Numbered from the stretch's first letter, positions 24,701 through 34,767 are shown. The stretch: DNA of 64,000 nt from an uncultured Eubacteriales bacterium (GCA_900314885.1 OMWY01000008.1:112392-176391); one strand, 5' to 3'. Made by a program: numbers and translations. Notes: generated by a model from the letters alone, not told the origin.

Positions 24701-25213
24701 CTATTTGCTCCTAAATTGCAAGACTTTTTTTACAATATCATCTATGCTTAGAGAATCAACGTCTATGACCTCATCAGCGGCCTGGGCGTACATATCCTTT
24801 CTCTTCTCCATGAGGTCCCTTACCTTTTCTTCCGGATTATCCCCCGCAAGAAGCGGTCTCGTCGTATCTCCGGCAAGTCTCCTGATTACGGTTTCAGGTT
24901 TTACTCTGAGCCATACAACAGTCCCCGCCTTCTTAAGAAGAGGAATATTTTCGGGAGTAGTGACTATGCCTCCTCCGGTTGAAATGATGAGTCCATTTCC
25001 GGATAAGTTACCTATGCCCCGCAAGATAGTGGTCTCTATCTCACGAAAGCCCTTCTCGCCCGATTCCGCGAATATCTGATTTATACTCTTCTCTTCAGCG
25101 TTTACAATGGCTTCATCTGTATCGACAAGCTGAGCCTTGGTTTCTGTTGCGAGGGCCTTACCTACGCTCGTTTTGCCGCAACCCATAAAGCCGATAAGCA
25201 CTATATTTTTCAT
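24701..25213 (-). CDS. aroK: Shikimate kinase
   Basis: This 170-residue protein has the P-loop GFMGCGKTS at residues 8-16, the shikimate-binding DTDEAI and GEKGFREIE, the GGGIVTTPEN stretch and the lid arginines (RLAGDTTRPLL). It phosphorylates shikimate. The start is set at the ATG at 25213, directly after the aroD stop, where GGGGTG acts as a ribosome site. An upstream in-frame start lies within aroD and is not needed. Confidence 0.95.
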   Translation of the reverse strand: MKNIVLIGFMGCGKTSVGKALATETKAQLVDTDEAIVNAEEKSINQIFAESGEKGFREIETTILRGIGNLSGNGLIISTGGGIVTTPENIPLLKKAGTVVWLRVKPETVIRRLAGDTTRPLLAGDNPEEKVRDLMEKRKDMYAQAADEVIDVDSLSIDDIVKKVLQFRSK

Positions 25214-25214
25214 A

Positions 25215-25976
25215 TCACACCCCGCAGAAATCAACTATAGAGCAAAGCTCACGGCGAAGTCTGTTAACCTCAATCTGGCCCGGAGCGCTCGCCCTGCCCA
25301 CGCAGCCGAAGGTCATACAGGACTTTGTAAATGAACCCGCCACACGTGAAATCCTTCCCATATCTCCCATGGACATGGTCACAATCGGCTTATCGCAGCT
25401 TTCCTTTTCCGTCATTGTCACGTCCATAAGCCTTAAGACATCATGAGGCTCATTCGGCATAGCCGCAAGCTTAAGAACGTCCGCTCCCATTTCATCTTCC
25501 TTCTTGAAAATGCCAAGCATCTCATCATTTCCCGGCGTTTCACGGAAATTGTGGAATGAACCTATTACGGCAGCGCCATTCTCATGAATCGTGTCAATCA
25601 ATGCAGGAACGTCTATTTCTCCGTGAAGACATTCAACATCAATGATGTCAGCCATGTCCATATCCGCAGCCTGAACAAGAAGGTCTGTGTATCTGCTGCC
25701 GTTTATATCGCTCGCGCCGCCCTCACCCTTTGACCGGAAGGTAAAGATCATAGGGATTCCGACAGCCTTTGATCTCACGTACATACAGGCGTCAACAGCT
25801 TCATTCAAATCAGAAAAACCATCTGCTCGAAATTCAATGATATCAGGCCTGTTCATAAGGACAGGGCCGAGTACCCTTTCCACTCCGGCCCTGTTCTTCT
25901 CAAAAACCGGCACACAAATAGCCGGTATCACCCGATCCTTAAGTCTTTCAATTGTGGAAACCACATAATCTCTCAT
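25215..25976 (-). CDS. aroD: Type I 3-dehydroquinate dehydratase
   Basis: This 253-residue protein is a TIM barrel of the type I family. The Schiff-base lysine is K169 in DVLKLAAMPN, the catalytic histidine is H142 in GSFHNFRETP, and EFR (48-50) binds the substrate. It overlaps aroE by 4 nt and is followed at once by aroK. It forms 3-dehydroshikimate. Complete, with no missing key residue. Confidence 0.96.
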   Translation of the reverse strand: MRDYVVSTIERLKDRVIPAICVPVFEKNRAGVERVLGPVLMNRPDIIEFRADGFSDLNEAVDACMYVRSKAVGIPMIFTFRSKGEGGASDINGSRYTDLLVQAADMDMADIIDVECLHGEIDVPALIDTIHENGAAVIGSFHNFRETPGNDEMLGIFKKEDEMGADVLKLAAMPNEPHDVLRLMDVTMTEKESCDKPIVTMSMGDMGRISRVAGSFTKSCMTFGCVGRASAPGQIEVNRLRRELCSIVDFCGV

Positions 25977-26842
25977 GCGAAATATCGCTCCTTAACCTCA
26001 TCGACAGGCATATCCCTGCCCGTAAATAGCTTGAAGGCCGCAACTCCCTGCCACAGCAGCATCCCCTTGCCTCCGACAGTTATGCAGCCATTTTCCTTCG
26101 CTTCTCTTAAAAGCTTTGTCTCAACAGGATTATAAACCGTATCGCAGACAATGAGGTCAGGTCTCAGAAGAGAAGTGTCCTTTATGACCGATTCATTGTC
26201 AAGCGGCTTCATGCCTACAATCGTGGCATTTGTAAATATGTCGCTCGACTTAACCTCACTCGCCTTCCTGTCCTCATCATCGATATCATAAACATTTACA
26301 ATGATTCCCGGAACTTCCTTCTTTATCTTCTCGGCCGTATCGAGTGTTTTAGCGAAGAACCGGTCATTTTTATTTAAAATGGTTATCTCGCGGGCACCGT
26401 CAAGAGCGCACTGAACCTGAATCGCGGTAGCCGCTCCGCCTCCGCCCGCAACGGTAATTTTCTTGCCTTTCACGTCTATGCCGTGATCGCGGAGATTATT
26501 TGTAAATCCCTCGCCATCCGTCATATAACCCTTCATTTTACCATTGTCATTGACGATGGTATTGACAGCCCCGATAATTCTTGCGGCAGGCGAAAGTTCA
26601 TCCATACATTTTGCCGCCTCTATCTTATCGGGCATGGTTACATTTCCACCCCGCATATTGAAGAGCTTCATGGCATCTATCGCCTTAGGAGTGTCATCCT
26701 TTCCGACATCGAGGCACACATATACATAATCGAGTCCCAGCCTCTCAAAACTGTAATTATACATGGCCGGTGACAGTGAATGCGCCACCGGTGAGCCGAT
26801 AAGGGCCATAAGGCCTGTGTGGCCTGTGATATTGTATTCCAT
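25973..26842 (-). CDS. aroE: Shikimate dehydrogenase
   Basis: This protein of about 289 residues has the family pattern: GSPVAHSLSPAMYN (substrate binding), GNVTMPDK (catalytic lysine), GAVNTIV and the nucleotide-binding loop AGGGGAATAI in the C-terminal half. The final block (GKGMLLWQGVAAF) is also standard. I start it at 26842, one base after the yqeG stop, where GGGGA precedes; ATG at 26854 is an alternative. It reduces 3-dehydroshikimate with NADPH. Confidence 0.95.
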   Translation of the reverse strand: MEYNITGHTGLMALIGSPVAHSLSPAMYNYSFERLGLDYVYVCLDVGKDDTPKAIDAMKLFNMRGGNVTMPDKIEAAKCMDELSPAARIIGAVNTIVNDNGKMKGYMTDGEGFTNNLRDHGIDVKGKKITVAGGGGAATAIQVQCALDGAREITILNKNDRFFAKTLDTAEKIKKEVPGIIVNVYDIDDEDRKASEVKSSDIFTNATIVGMKPLDNESVIKDTSLLRPDLIVCDTVYNPVETKLLREAKENGCITVGGKGMLLWQGVAAFKLFTGRDMPVDEVKERYFA

Positions 26843-26843
26843 A

Positions 26844-27362
26844 CTATTCCCCATTGTATCTCTTCAAAATGAGATTCTCTAACATCCTTTTTAACTTAAT
26901 ATGAGGCGCCTCGACCGGATCGATTGGGTCAGTCAGAATGCACATGATTCCGAGCCTTTTCGCTCCCCACACATCCGTAAATATCTGATCGCCTATTTCA
27001 AGCGTATTCTTCCTCGTCGTGCCCATCAGCTCCATAGCCCGCTTATAGCCGCCGGACATAGGCTTTTTCGCAAAAAACACGTAGTGGGTCTTAACATCCT
27101 TGTTGAAAAGATCCACCCGTGCTTTTACATTATTTGACACAAGACATGTTTTAAAGCCGATAGCGCGGAGCTTCCTAAAAAGCTCTATCGACCGCTCATC
27201 GGCGGGCGCTCCGTGGGGAACAAGGGTGTTATCTATATCAAATATAACGCCCCTGTATCCCTTATCGTAAAGCGCCTTAAAATCGATTTCGTAAACAGAG
27301 CGTTCTCTCTTATCCGGCATGAGATAATAGAAAATGCCCCTTTTCTTTTTCCGCATTGTCAT
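26844..27362 (-). CDS. yqeG: YqeG-family HAD phosphatase
   Basis: This 172-residue HAD-superfamily protein has motif I, DIDNTLVPHG (D at about residue 41 and 43), motif II LVSNN and motif III KKPMSGGYKRA, then GDQIFTDVWGAKRLG. This order matches YqeG of Firmicutes. YqeG is a phosphatase of the type active on phosphatidylglycerol phosphate or similar lipid phosphates. The gene overlaps aroE by 3 nt and the barstar-like gene by 4 nt, so the group is translated as a coupled operon. Confidence 0.93.
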   Translation of the reverse strand: MTMRKKKRGIFYYLMPDKRERSVYEIDFKALYDKGYRGVIFDIDNTLVPHGAPADERSIELFRKLRAIGFKTCLVSNNVKARVDLFNKDVKTHYVFFAKKPMSGGYKRAMELMGTTRKNTLEIGDQIFTDVWGAKRLGIMCILTDPIDPVEAPHIKLKRMLENLILKRYNGE

Positions 27363-27622
27363 ACAAGTTTAATATTGTCGTTGTTACCTTCAGCCTGCTC
27401 GAACGCGTCAAGAATCTCTTCGCCGTAGTCGCCGAGATTAATTTCAAGTAAATCGACGTCCTCGAATGTGATCTCACAAGGCTCAGCAATGCTCGAAAGA
27501 AGGTCTAAAAGAGCCGATGAATCATTGATGGAATCCTCAGGCCAGCCGAATAAGTCCTCTAAATAGTGGTTAGCCGAGTCTTCGCTCGTCATCTCGCTGC
27601 ATTCAATAATAATATCGTCCAT
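27359..27622 (-). CDS. Barstar-like protein
   Basis: This 87-residue acidic protein has the barstar family pattern: ANHYLEDLFGWPEDSI, SALLDLLSSIAEPCEIT and a final LGDYGEEILDAFEQA. Barstar inhibits the RNase barnase. No barnase-like gene or any secreted RNase is seen beside it, so it may have another partner, as is common for chromosomal barstar-like genes. The start at 27622 is chosen because AGGAGCG precedes it and the fold begins here; a longer reading frame exists upstream. Confidence 0.8.
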   Translation of the reverse strand: MDDIIIECSEMTSEDSANHYLEDLFGWPEDSINDSSALLDLLSSIAEPCEITFEDVDLLEINLGDYGEEILDAFEQAEGNNDNIKLV

Positions 27623-27727
27623 AGTACGCTCCTCCAAAGTGACAGGCTTTACAAGTGTAAAATGATAAAGCCTTCTCTCAAGTATATTGCCACAACTTAT
27701 AAAGCTTGTCAACAGGAAAAGTGAATT

Positions 27728-29800
27728 TTATTCTTTCTTTTCGGCTGCCTCTATGACTACCTTCTTCTGGACATCCGCAGGAGCGGCCTCATATCCGTTC
27801 TCCTCGTATGAAAATGTTCCGAGTCCCCCTGTCATAGACCTTAGAGTCGTAGAATAGCCTGTAAGCTCCGAGAGAGGCACAAGGGCTGTAATCTCAGTTC
27901 TCTCATTTGGTCTCGTGTCCATGCCCTGAACTCTCGCGCGGCGCTTGTTGAGATCGCCGGTCACGTCTCCTGTGAAGGAATCCGGTACATTTACATGAAG
28001 GAGCTCTATCGGCTCAAGGATGATAGGATCAGCCTTCATGAAGCCATCCTTAAAGGCAAGAATCGCGGCCTGCTTGAAGGAATACTCACTTGAGTCAACA
28101 GGATGGTATGAGCCATCGGTAAGAGTCGCCTTTATGCCGACAACAGGATATCCCGCAAGCGGCCCCGCCAGAACGCTCTCAGCGATTCCCTTCTCAACAG
28201 CCGGGAAGAAATTCTTAGGCACAGCCCCTCCGAAAACCTGCTCCTTAAATTCATAGGCCTTCTCACGGTCAGGCAGAGGCTCGAACTTTATATGAACATC
28301 GCCATACTGGCCGTGTCCGCCTGTCTGCTTCTTAAATTTGCCCTGAACCTCGACGCTGCCCTTTATCGTCTCTTTATATGGAATCTTCGGCGCTGAGAGC
28401 TCAATCGCGACCTTGTAGCGGTCAAGAAGCTTGCTTTCAACTATCTCAAGCTGTTGCTCGCCTATACCGTAGATAAGCGACTGGTGATTAGCCGCGTCAT
28501 TTACAGTCTTAAGGGTCACATCCTCGCTCATAAGCTTAGCGAGTGCCGCCATAACCTTGTCATCATCGCCCTTGTTAACAGTATCGTAGCGCTTGCAGGT
28601 GTATGGACTTGAAAATGTCGGGCGGTCGAAAACTACAGGATTTTCCTTTGTTGAAATGGAATCGCCCGTTACAAGATCAAGCTTCGCGAGAGCTCCTATA
28701 TCGCCTGCGTGAAGCTCAGTAACCTCAGTCGTTTTCTTTCCCGTAAGGACATAGAGCTTGTTAAGCTTCGCTTCGGTCCCCTTCTCAGCGTTAAATATGG
28801 TCGAATCGTTCTTAAGAACGCCCGAGCAAACCTTTATAAGCGAGAATTTGCCAATAAAAGGATCGGCTATTGTCTTAAATACCTGGGCGCTGAAAGGTTT
28901 ATTCTCATCAAAGTCAGCGTGGAAGCTCGCTCCCGTTGTCGGATTGACACCGGTTACGATTCTTCTGTTAGGTGCAGGGAAATAGGTAACTATTTCCTGC
29001 ATAAGGAGTCTTACTCCCTTGCAGTCAACGCCCGAGCCCATAAGAACAGGGATGATGTCACCCTTTCCTACGCTCTCGCGAAGAGCGGTTGAGATTTCAG
29101 CCTGGGTAAATTCTTCTCCGTCAAAATATTTATTCATAAGCTCTTCGCTTGATTCGGCAACCGCCTCAAGGAGAGCGTCTCTGTCATTATTTAAATATTC
29201 CATCGAGTAGTCAGGAATATCACCATCCGTGTAGGTTCCGTCATCATTGAAACGGCGGCCCTTCATCTTAACTACGTTTACAAATCCTGTAAACTTCCCG
29301 TTTTCGCGGATAGGAAGCTGGAATGGGGCTATTTTCTTGCCATACAGGTCTGTAAGCGCCTCCACAACTGCCCTGAAGCTAGCGTTGTCATCGTCCATGT
29401 CCGTTACGAAGAACATCCTCGGAAGCTTATAACGCTCGCAGAGATCCCAGGCTGTCCTGGTTCCGGGCTCTATTCCTGCCTTTGCGGAGACAACTATAAT
29501 CGCCGCGTCTGCGGCATTTGCCGCCTCCTCAGCTTCACCCACGAAATCAAAATATCCCGGGGTATCCAGCACATTTATCTTCGTATCCTCAAATACTACG
29601 GGCACAAGGCTCGTACTTATGGAAAACTGTCTCTTCTGCTCTTCTCTGTCAAAATCTGAAACAGTGTTCTTGTCCTCTACTCTCCCCTGCCTGTCAACTG
29701 CTCCGGTGAGGTATGCCATGGCTTCCGTGAGTGTCGTCTTCCCACAGCCGCCATGGCCGAGTAGAGCTACGTTTCTGATTCTTTCGTATTTGTATTCCAT
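27728..29800 (-). CDS. Elongation factor G paralogue
   Basis: This 690-residue GTPase has all EF-G domains. The G1 loop is GHGGCGKTTL and G3 is DTPGYFD; the ends match domains III-V (KFKKQTGGHGQYGDVHIKFEPLP, SYHPVDSSEYSFKQAAILAFKDGF). The G4 motif, normally NKxD, reads TDMD here (FVTDMDDD), which sets it apart from the canonical translocase. EF-G paralogues of this group occur in Clostridia beside the main fusA. They are not resolved into a single role. The ATG at 29800 has GGAG before it; a TTG start at 29812 has none. Confidence 0.88.
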   Translation of the reverse strand: MEYKYERIRNVALLGHGGCGKTTLTEAMAYLTGAVDRQGRVEDKNTVSDFDREEQKRQFSISTSLVPVVFEDTKINVLDTPGYFDFVGEAEEAANAADAAIIVVSAKAGIEPGTRTAWDLCERYKLPRMFFVTDMDDDNASFRAVVEALTDLYGKKIAPFQLPIRENGKFTGFVNVVKMKGRRFNDDGTYTDGDIPDYSMEYLNNDRDALLEAVAESSEELMNKYFDGEEFTQAEISTALRESVGKGDIIPVLMGSGVDCKGVRLLMQEIVTYFPAPNRRIVTGVNPTTGASFHADFDENKPFSAQVFKTIADPFIGKFSLIKVCSGVLKNDSTIFNAEKGTEAKLNKLYVLTGKKTTEVTELHAGDIGALAKLDLVTGDSISTKENPVVFDRPTFSSPYTCKRYDTVNKGDDDKVMAALAKLMSEDVTLKTVNDAANHQSLIYGIGEQQLEIVESKLLDRYKVAIELSAPKIPYKETIKGSVEVQGKFKKQTGGHGQYGDVHIKFEPLPDREKAYEFKEQVFGGAVPKNFFPAVEKGIAESVLAGPLAGYPVVGIKATLTDGSYHPVDSSEYSFKQAAILAFKDGFMKADPIILEPIELLHVNVPDSFTGDVTGDLNKRRARVQGMDTRPNERTEITALVPLSELTGYSTTLRSMTGGLGTFSYEENGYEAAPADVQKKVVIEAAEKKE

Positions 29801-30033
29801 AAGCTTCTCCAATCTGCCGAAATTTTCGGCTCTTTTGTGTGATTATTGTGGATAGTTACGGGTAGGTGCCTTCTTTTGGCATCTTTGTTATATTGATATT
29901 TTACAATTATTTATGTTGAAATTCAATAGTAATTAGTAAATTAGTATAGTTTTAAGGGATATTTTCGCAAAAAACATTGGAAGGTTTTATTGCGGTCTGC
30001 TTTAGGACGTCGAAACTTTAAAGTCATAAAGTA

Positions 30034-30062
30034 TTGACAAACCGGAATAATTTATGTAAGAT
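30034..30062 (+). promoter_or_regulatory. Promoter of the DAHP synthase operon
   Basis: TTGACA (30034-30039), a 17-nt spacer and TAAGAT (30057-30062) lie about 45 nt before the ATG. The leader is too short for a T-box or a terminator-type attenuator. Confidence 0.8.
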
Positions 30063-30107
30063 AGGAAACAGCATAAATAATTCAGAGTAACAAGGGGTAA
30101 CGAGACC

Positions 30108-31136
30108 ATGATAGTTGTTATGAATTCTTCCGCAACGGAAGAAAATGTAAAGAACGTTGAAAATATCATCACCTCCGCAGGGCTCCATGTCCATCTTTCA
30201 AAGGGTGAGGAAACCACAATCATAGGTATCGTCGGCGACAAGACTAGGGTTAACACAGAAACTCTTCAGGCAGCCGACGGTGTAGAGAAGATAATCCAGG
30301 TCACTGAAAGCTATAAGCTCGCCAACAGAAAATTTCACCCTGCTAACACAGTCATAAAGGTCGGCGGCAAGGATACTGATGCCGTTACGATCGGCGGTGA
30401 CCAGTTTGTGATTATGGGTGGCCCGTGTGCCGTAGAGTCATATGAGGAAGTAAAGAGCGCCGCCGAGTGCGTCAAGAAATCCGGAGCGGGTATGCTTCGC
30501 GGGGGCGCATATAAGCCTCGTACCAGTCCTTATTCCTTCCAGGGACTTGAGGAGGAAGGGCTTAAGATTCTCCACCGTGTAAGCCGCGAGACCGGTCTTC
30601 CCGTCATAAGTGAGGTAACAAGCGAAGAAGCGCTTAAGACCGCGATTCCATACCTTGATATGGTCCAGGTCGGCACTAGGAACATGCAGAATTTCGCCCT
30701 TCTTAAGGCTGTCGGCAAGTGCGGACTTCCGGTTATGCTTAAGCGCGGTATGGCAGCGACCATCGACGAATGGTTAAACGCAGCTGAATACATTTTATCT
30801 TCAGGCAATGAAAATGTCGTGCTCTGCGAACGCGGAATAAGAACCTACGAGACCAGCACGAGGAACACGCTTGATATATCAGCCGTGCCTGTCATTAAGA
30901 CCAAGAGCCATCTGCCTATCATAGTTGACCCTAGTCACGCAAGCGGCGTAAGAGCTTACATAGCTCCCCTTTCAAAGGCGGCGGCGGCCTGTGGCGCAGA
31001 CGGCCTCATGATAGAGACCCATCCGGATCCCGCTAAGGCTCTCTCAGACGGGCCTCAATCACTGACATTTGATATGTTCGAAAACCTCTGTAAGGACCTC
31101 ACTCCACTTCTTTCCTTACAGGGAAGGAGACTCTGA
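30108..31136 (+). CDS. aroF: 3-Deoxy-7-phosphoheptulonate synthase
   Basis: This 342-residue protein joins an N-terminal ferredoxin-like regulatory domain (about residues 1-70) to a DAHP synthase barrel. The family blocks are present: FVIMGGPCAVES, LRGGAYKPRTSPYSFQGL, VGTRNMQNFALL, LKRGMAATIDEW and DPSHASG. It condenses phosphoenolpyruvate and erythrose 4-phosphate, the first step of aromatic amino acid synthesis. It overlaps tyrA by one base, TGATG, so the two are coupled. Confidence 0.95.
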   Translation: MIVVMNSSATEENVKNVENIITSAGLHVHLSKGEETTIIGIVGDKTRVNTETLQAADGVEKIIQVTESYKLANRKFHPANTVIKVGGKDTDAVTIGGDQFVIMGGPCAVESYEEVKSAAECVKKSGAGMLRGGAYKPRTSPYSFQGLEEEGLKILHRVSRETGLPVISEVTSEEALKTAIPYLDMVQVGTRNMQNFALLKAVGKCGLPVMLKRGMAATIDEWLNAAEYILSSGNENVVLCERGIRTYETSTRNTLDISAVPVIKTKSHLPIIVDPSHASGVRAYIAPLSKAAAACGADGLMIETHPDPAKALSDGPQSLTFDMFENLCKDLTPLLSLQGRRL

Positions 31137-32005
31137 TGGAGATAGGCTTTATAGGCTTTGGACTGATTGGCGGGTCGCTCGCCATGATCTGGAAAAATAA
31201 TCACGGTGATTTCACAATTACCGCCTATAATTACCACGAGAAGCCGAGCGACGAGCTGCTTAAGGCTAAAGCTGACGGTGTAATCGATGATATCACTAAC
31301 GATATAGGCGTTATAGCGAAGTCGGACATGATAGTGCTTGCGGCGCCTGTCATGGCGAACGTCGAATATCTCAAAATGCTAGCTCCCTTAGTCGGTCCCG
31401 ACACCCTTATCACGGATGTCGGTTCTTCTAAGGCCGTTATAACTAAGACAGCTATAGAAAGCGGTCTCTCGAAAATATTTATAGGTGGCCACCCTATGGC
31501 CGGGTCTGAGAAGACCGGATATTCATCGGGAAGTGTTGATTTATTTAAAAATGCCTGGTATTTCCTGACTCCTAATGAGGTTACAGAGGAGCGAAAACTC
31601 TCATTTTTACAGAAACTGGTAGCTGAGACCGGGGCTAACTGCGTAATCGCTGAGCCTTCAAAGCACGACAGGATAACGGCTGCCGTAAGCCACCTGCCGC
31701 ATCTTGCTTCAGCGGCCCTGACCGACACTGTCGCTGAAGAGGACCTGTCAGAGGATATGGCAAAATACGCGGCGGGAGGCTTCAGAGACACCACAAGAAT
31801 AGCGAGCTCGTCTCCTGCCATGTGGAGGGATATCTGCCTTTCAAACCCCGAAGCTGTCGCCGATATGCTTACAAAATATATCCACAAGCTTAATGCCGTT
31901 CGTGAAATGGTCCTTGCCGGTGACGGGAACGGCATCACGGAGCTCTTTAACGAAAGCCGCGAATACCGGGCAACTCTATCAGAAGATAAAAGGGTAAAAA
32001 AATAA
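31136..32005 (+). CDS. tyrA: Prephenate dehydrogenase
   Basis: This 289-residue protein begins with the NAD-binding loop GFIGFGLIGGSLA. It shows the tyrA pattern HPMAGSEKTGYSSGSVDLFKNAWYFLTP, and the PHLASAALTDT helical C-terminal part. It makes 4-hydroxyphenylpyruvate from prephenate. No ACT domain is fused. Its place right after DAHP synthase gives the tyrosine branch in one operon. Confidence 0.93.
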   Translation: MEIGFIGFGLIGGSLAMIWKNNHGDFTITAYNYHEKPSDELLKAKADGVIDDITNDIGVIAKSDMIVLAAPVMANVEYLKMLAPLVGPDTLITDVGSSKAVITKTAIESGLSKIFIGGHPMAGSEKTGYSSGSVDLFKNAWYFLTPNEVTEERKLSFLQKLVAETGANCVIAEPSKHDRITAAVSHLPHLASAALTDTVAEEDLSEDMAKYAAGGFRDTTRIASSSPAMWRDICLSNPEAVADMLTKYIHKLNAVREMVLAGDGNGITELFNESREYRATLSEDKRVKK

Positions 32006-32006
32006 T

Positions 32007-32945
32007 ATGCCAAAATTATTATTTATCTACAATCCAAATGCCGGAAAGGGAAGCGTCAGACGTGAGGTTTCAAATATTATCGAAAAGCTCACCTTCGCGG
32101 GCTACCTTGTAACCACATTTCCCACTTCAAAAGCGGGCGACGCCAGGGAAATGGCCCTCAAGCGGGGAAGTCGCTACGACTGCATAGTCTGCTCGGGCGG
32201 GGACGGAACCCTCCACGAGGTTATTAACGGCATGATGGGAGCCATAGCTACAGGGCATGAGATGCCCCACTTAGGCTACATTCCCGCGGGAACAGTAAAT
32301 GACTTCGCTTCGAATTTTGATATTCCAAAGGACGTAAATGAAGCTGTTGATATCATAATAAACGGAACAGACAAGCCTGACGATATAGGAAGCTTTGATA
32401 CAGGTGTTAAAAACCGGCGATTTGGGTATTTTACCTATGTCGCCGCTTTTGGCGCTTTTACGGAGGTTGCCTATGAGACACCTCAGGAGACAAAGAACGT
32501 TCTCGGGAAGGCAGCCTATTTCCTCGAGGGCTTCAAGCGTTTTCAAACCCTCAGGCCTTACCACATCAAGGTTACATACGACGATACAGAGTTTGAGGAT
32601 GATTTTATATATGGGATGATTACAAATTCAAAGTCGGTCGGAGGCTTCCAGGGCATCACGGGGCCGTCAGTGTATCTTGACGATGGGAAATTTGATGTTA
32701 TACTGGTAAAGAATCCGCGTTCACCGATGGATTTGCAGGATATCATAAATTCACTTTTAAGCAAGGATATGAAAACCGATAACCTCTATCATTTCCACAC
32801 AGGGAAAGTTACCCTTGCGAGTGAAGAAAAAATTCCGTGGACGCTTGACGGCGAATCGGGCGGCGTTCATCAGCTCGTGACCATAAATGATGAACAGCAG
32901 GCCATTTCCATCATCGTACCGGATAAAAACAGAATTGAGGACTAA
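32007..32945 (+). CDS. Diacylglycerol kinase-family lipid kinase
   Basis: This 312-residue protein has the lipid kinase pattern: [15 protein letters not shown] at the N-terminus, [14 protein letters not shown] and PAGTVNDFA in the first third. The second half has the beta-rich [11 protein letters not shown] and LDGE region. Members phosphorylate diacylglycerol or related lipids. It starts 1 nt after the tyrA stop. Substrate cannot be fixed from sequence. Confidence 0.9.
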   Translation: MPKLLFIYNPNAGKGSVRREVSNIIEKLTFAGYLVTTFPTSKAGDAREMALKRGSRYDCIVCSGGDGTLHEVINGMMGAIATGHEMPHLGYIPAGTVNDFASNFDIPKDVNEAVDIIINGTDKPDDIGSFDTGVKNRRFGYFTYVAAFGAFTEVAYETPQETKNVLGKAAYFLEGFKRFQTLRPYHIKVTYDDTEFEDDFIYGMITNSKSVGGFQGITGPSVYLDDGKFDVILVKNPRSPMDLQDIINSLLSKDMKTDNLYHFHTGKVTLASEEKIPWTLDGESGGVHQLVTINDEQQAISIIVPDKNRIED

Positions 32946-32952
32946 ATGTACC

Positions 32953-34005
32953 ATGAAAACAAGTGATTTTTACTATGACCTACCTAAAGAATTAATAGCC
33001 CAGGATCCTCTCCCGAACAGGGATATGAGCAGGCTTATGGTCATAGACAGAGCAAGTGACAGGTTAGAGCACAAGATTTTTAAGGACGTAATCGATTATC
33101 TCGATCCGGGGGACTGCCTCGTAATCAACAACACCAAGGTAATCCCGGCAAGACTTATCGGTACCAAGGAGGAGACGGGAGCAAAGGTTGAAATACTCCT
33201 CCTCAAGCGCCGTGAGGGTGATATATGGGAGACACTCGTAAGACCGGGTAAGAAGCTAAGACCCGGCGCAAGAGTTACCTTCGGAGACGGAAGACTCAAG
33301 GCCGAGATCTTAGATGTGGTTGAGGACGGTAACAGGCTCGTAAAATTCTACTATGACGGCATTTTCGAGGAGGTTCTCGACGCTCTGGGTGAAATGCCTC
33401 TCCCACCTTATATAACTCACGAGCTCAAGGATAAGAACATGTATCAGACGGTATACGCGAAGTTTGAGGGCTCAGCTGCCGCTCCGACTGCCGGCCTTCA
33501 TTTCACGGAAGAATTATTGCAGGAAATAAAAGATAAGGGAATTACTATCGCAAGCGTAACTCTTCACGTAGGTCTTGGTACCTTCCGTCCTGTTAAGGTT
33601 GAGGATGTGACGAAGCACCATATGCACGTAGAATATTACAACGTGACCGAGGAAGCCGCAAAGCAGATAAATGACACAAAGAAAAACGGCGGTCGTGTCG
33701 TATGCGTGGGAACGACCAGCTGCCGTACAGTAGAAAGCGCAAGCGGCGATGATGGAATTATTCGCGCTGAAAGCGGTGAGACAGGAATATTTATTTATCC
33801 GGGTTATAGGTTTAAGATAATGGATGCCTTAATTACAAACTTCCATCTGCCTGAGAGTACCCTCTTAATGCTTGTCTCAGCTTACGCAGGACGTGAAAAG
33901 ATGCTTAACGCTTACAAGGTTGCGGTTGAAGAAAAATACAGATTTTTCTCGTTTGGTGACGCCTGCCTCCTCTATGATTCGGGAGAAAGAAATAATAAAA
34001 ATTAA
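32953..34005 (+). CDS. queA: tRNA preQ1(34) S-adenosylmethionine ribosyltransferase-isomerase
   Basis: This 350-residue protein has the QueA signature: [49 protein letters not shown] and VGLGTFRPV, with [16 protein letters not shown] near the end. It makes epoxyqueuosine in tRNA. The start at 32953 is used; an upstream ATG lies inside the kinase gene. Its last codon is followed by a bidirectional terminator. Confidence 0.97.
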   Translation: MKTSDFYYDLPKELIAQDPLPNRDMSRLMVIDRASDRLEHKIFKDVIDYLDPGDCLVINNTKVIPARLIGTKEETGAKVEILLLKRREGDIWETLVRPGKKLRPGARVTFGDGRLKAEILDVVEDGNRLVKFYYDGIFEEVLDALGEMPLPPYITHELKDKNMYQTVYAKFEGSAAAPTAGLHFTEELLQEIKDKGITIASVTLHVGLGTFRPVKVEDVTKHHMHVEYYNVTEEAAKQINDTKKNGGRVVCVGTTSCRTVESASGDDGIIRAESGETGIFIYPGYRFKIMDALITNFHLPESTLLMLVSAYAGREKMLNAYKVAVEEKYRFFSFGDACLLYDSGERNNKN

Positions 34006-34035
34006 GCGGGTCGCATTTCGAGAAGCAATGCGACA

Positions 34036-34070
34036 ATAAAAAACCCCTCTGCTTTCGCAGAGGGGTTCTT
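34036..34070. terminator. Bidirectional terminator between queA and pyrE
   Basis: A perfect 11-bp stem, AACCCCTCTGC/GCAGAGGGGTT with loop TTTC, has an A/T tract that gives a good T run on the minus strand (six T) and TTCTTC on the plus strand. Confidence 0.85.
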
Positions 34071-34092
34071 CGTGATATGCCATATTTTAATT

Positions 34093-34767
34093 TCAGGCAC
34101 CATACTCTTCGTAATAGGCATCTATTCTCTTTTTTATATCATCATCTATTACTACTTTTCCGTTTACTTCGTGATTATAGAGATGCTCGATAACCTCCTT
34201 CATGGTTACAATAGCGCCGGTAGGGAAACCATAGAGGTCTGATATTTCAGAAAGAGCGCTCTTCTCTCCCTTTCCTTTTTCGCCACGATCAAGAGAAACC
34301 ATCATTCCTTTTATTTCTACATTCCCCTGAACTTTAATTATTGGGAATGTCTCTTCTATTGATTTTCCTGAGGTTGTGACGTCCTCAATAATGACTACCC
34401 TGTCGCCGTCCTTCATATTTGAACCCAGAAGAATTCCCTTATCACCGTGATCCTTTATTTCCTTCCTGTTACTGCAATATTTTATCTCCTTACCATATAA
34501 TTCATCAAAGGCTATTACACAGGCGACAGAAAGGGGAATTCCCTTATAGGCCGGTCCGAATAATACGTCAAAGTCATCGCCGAATTTTTCATGAATTGCC
34601 ATTGCGTAATAACGGCCCAATTTACGCAACTGGGCACCGGTAACATAGGCTCCGGCGTTCATAAAAAATGGTGATTTTCTTCCGCTTTTAAGTGTGAAGT
34701 CTCCGAATTTCAGTACATCACACTGCACCATAAATTCAATAAATTCCTTCTTGTAATCGTTCATCAT
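34093..34767 (-). CDS. pyrE: Orotate phosphoribosyltransferase
   Basis: This 224-residue protein has the PRPP-binding motif VVIIEDVTTSGKS, the substrate region KSGRKSPFFMNAG and FGPAYKGIPLSVA. It converts orotate to OMP. An upstream AGGAG lies close before the tandem ATG ATG. Lone pyrE, with no other pyrimidine gene near it. Confidence 0.95.
   Translation of the reverse strand: MMNDYKKEFIEFMVQCDVLKFGDFTLKSGRKSPFFMNAGAYVTGAQLRKLGRYYAMAIHEKFGDDFDVLFGPAYKGIPLSVACVIAFDELYGKEIKYCSNRKEIKDHGDKGILLGSNMKDGDRVVIIEDVTTSGKSIEETFPIIKVQGNVEIKGMMVSLDRGEKGKGEKSALSEISDLYGFPTGAIVTMKEVIEHLYNHEVNGKVVIDDDIKKRIDAYYEEYGA

Noticed and set aside
31231..32013. 260-codon minus-strand frame opposite tyrA
   Set aside because: It is an antisense shadow of the clear prephenate dehydrogenase.
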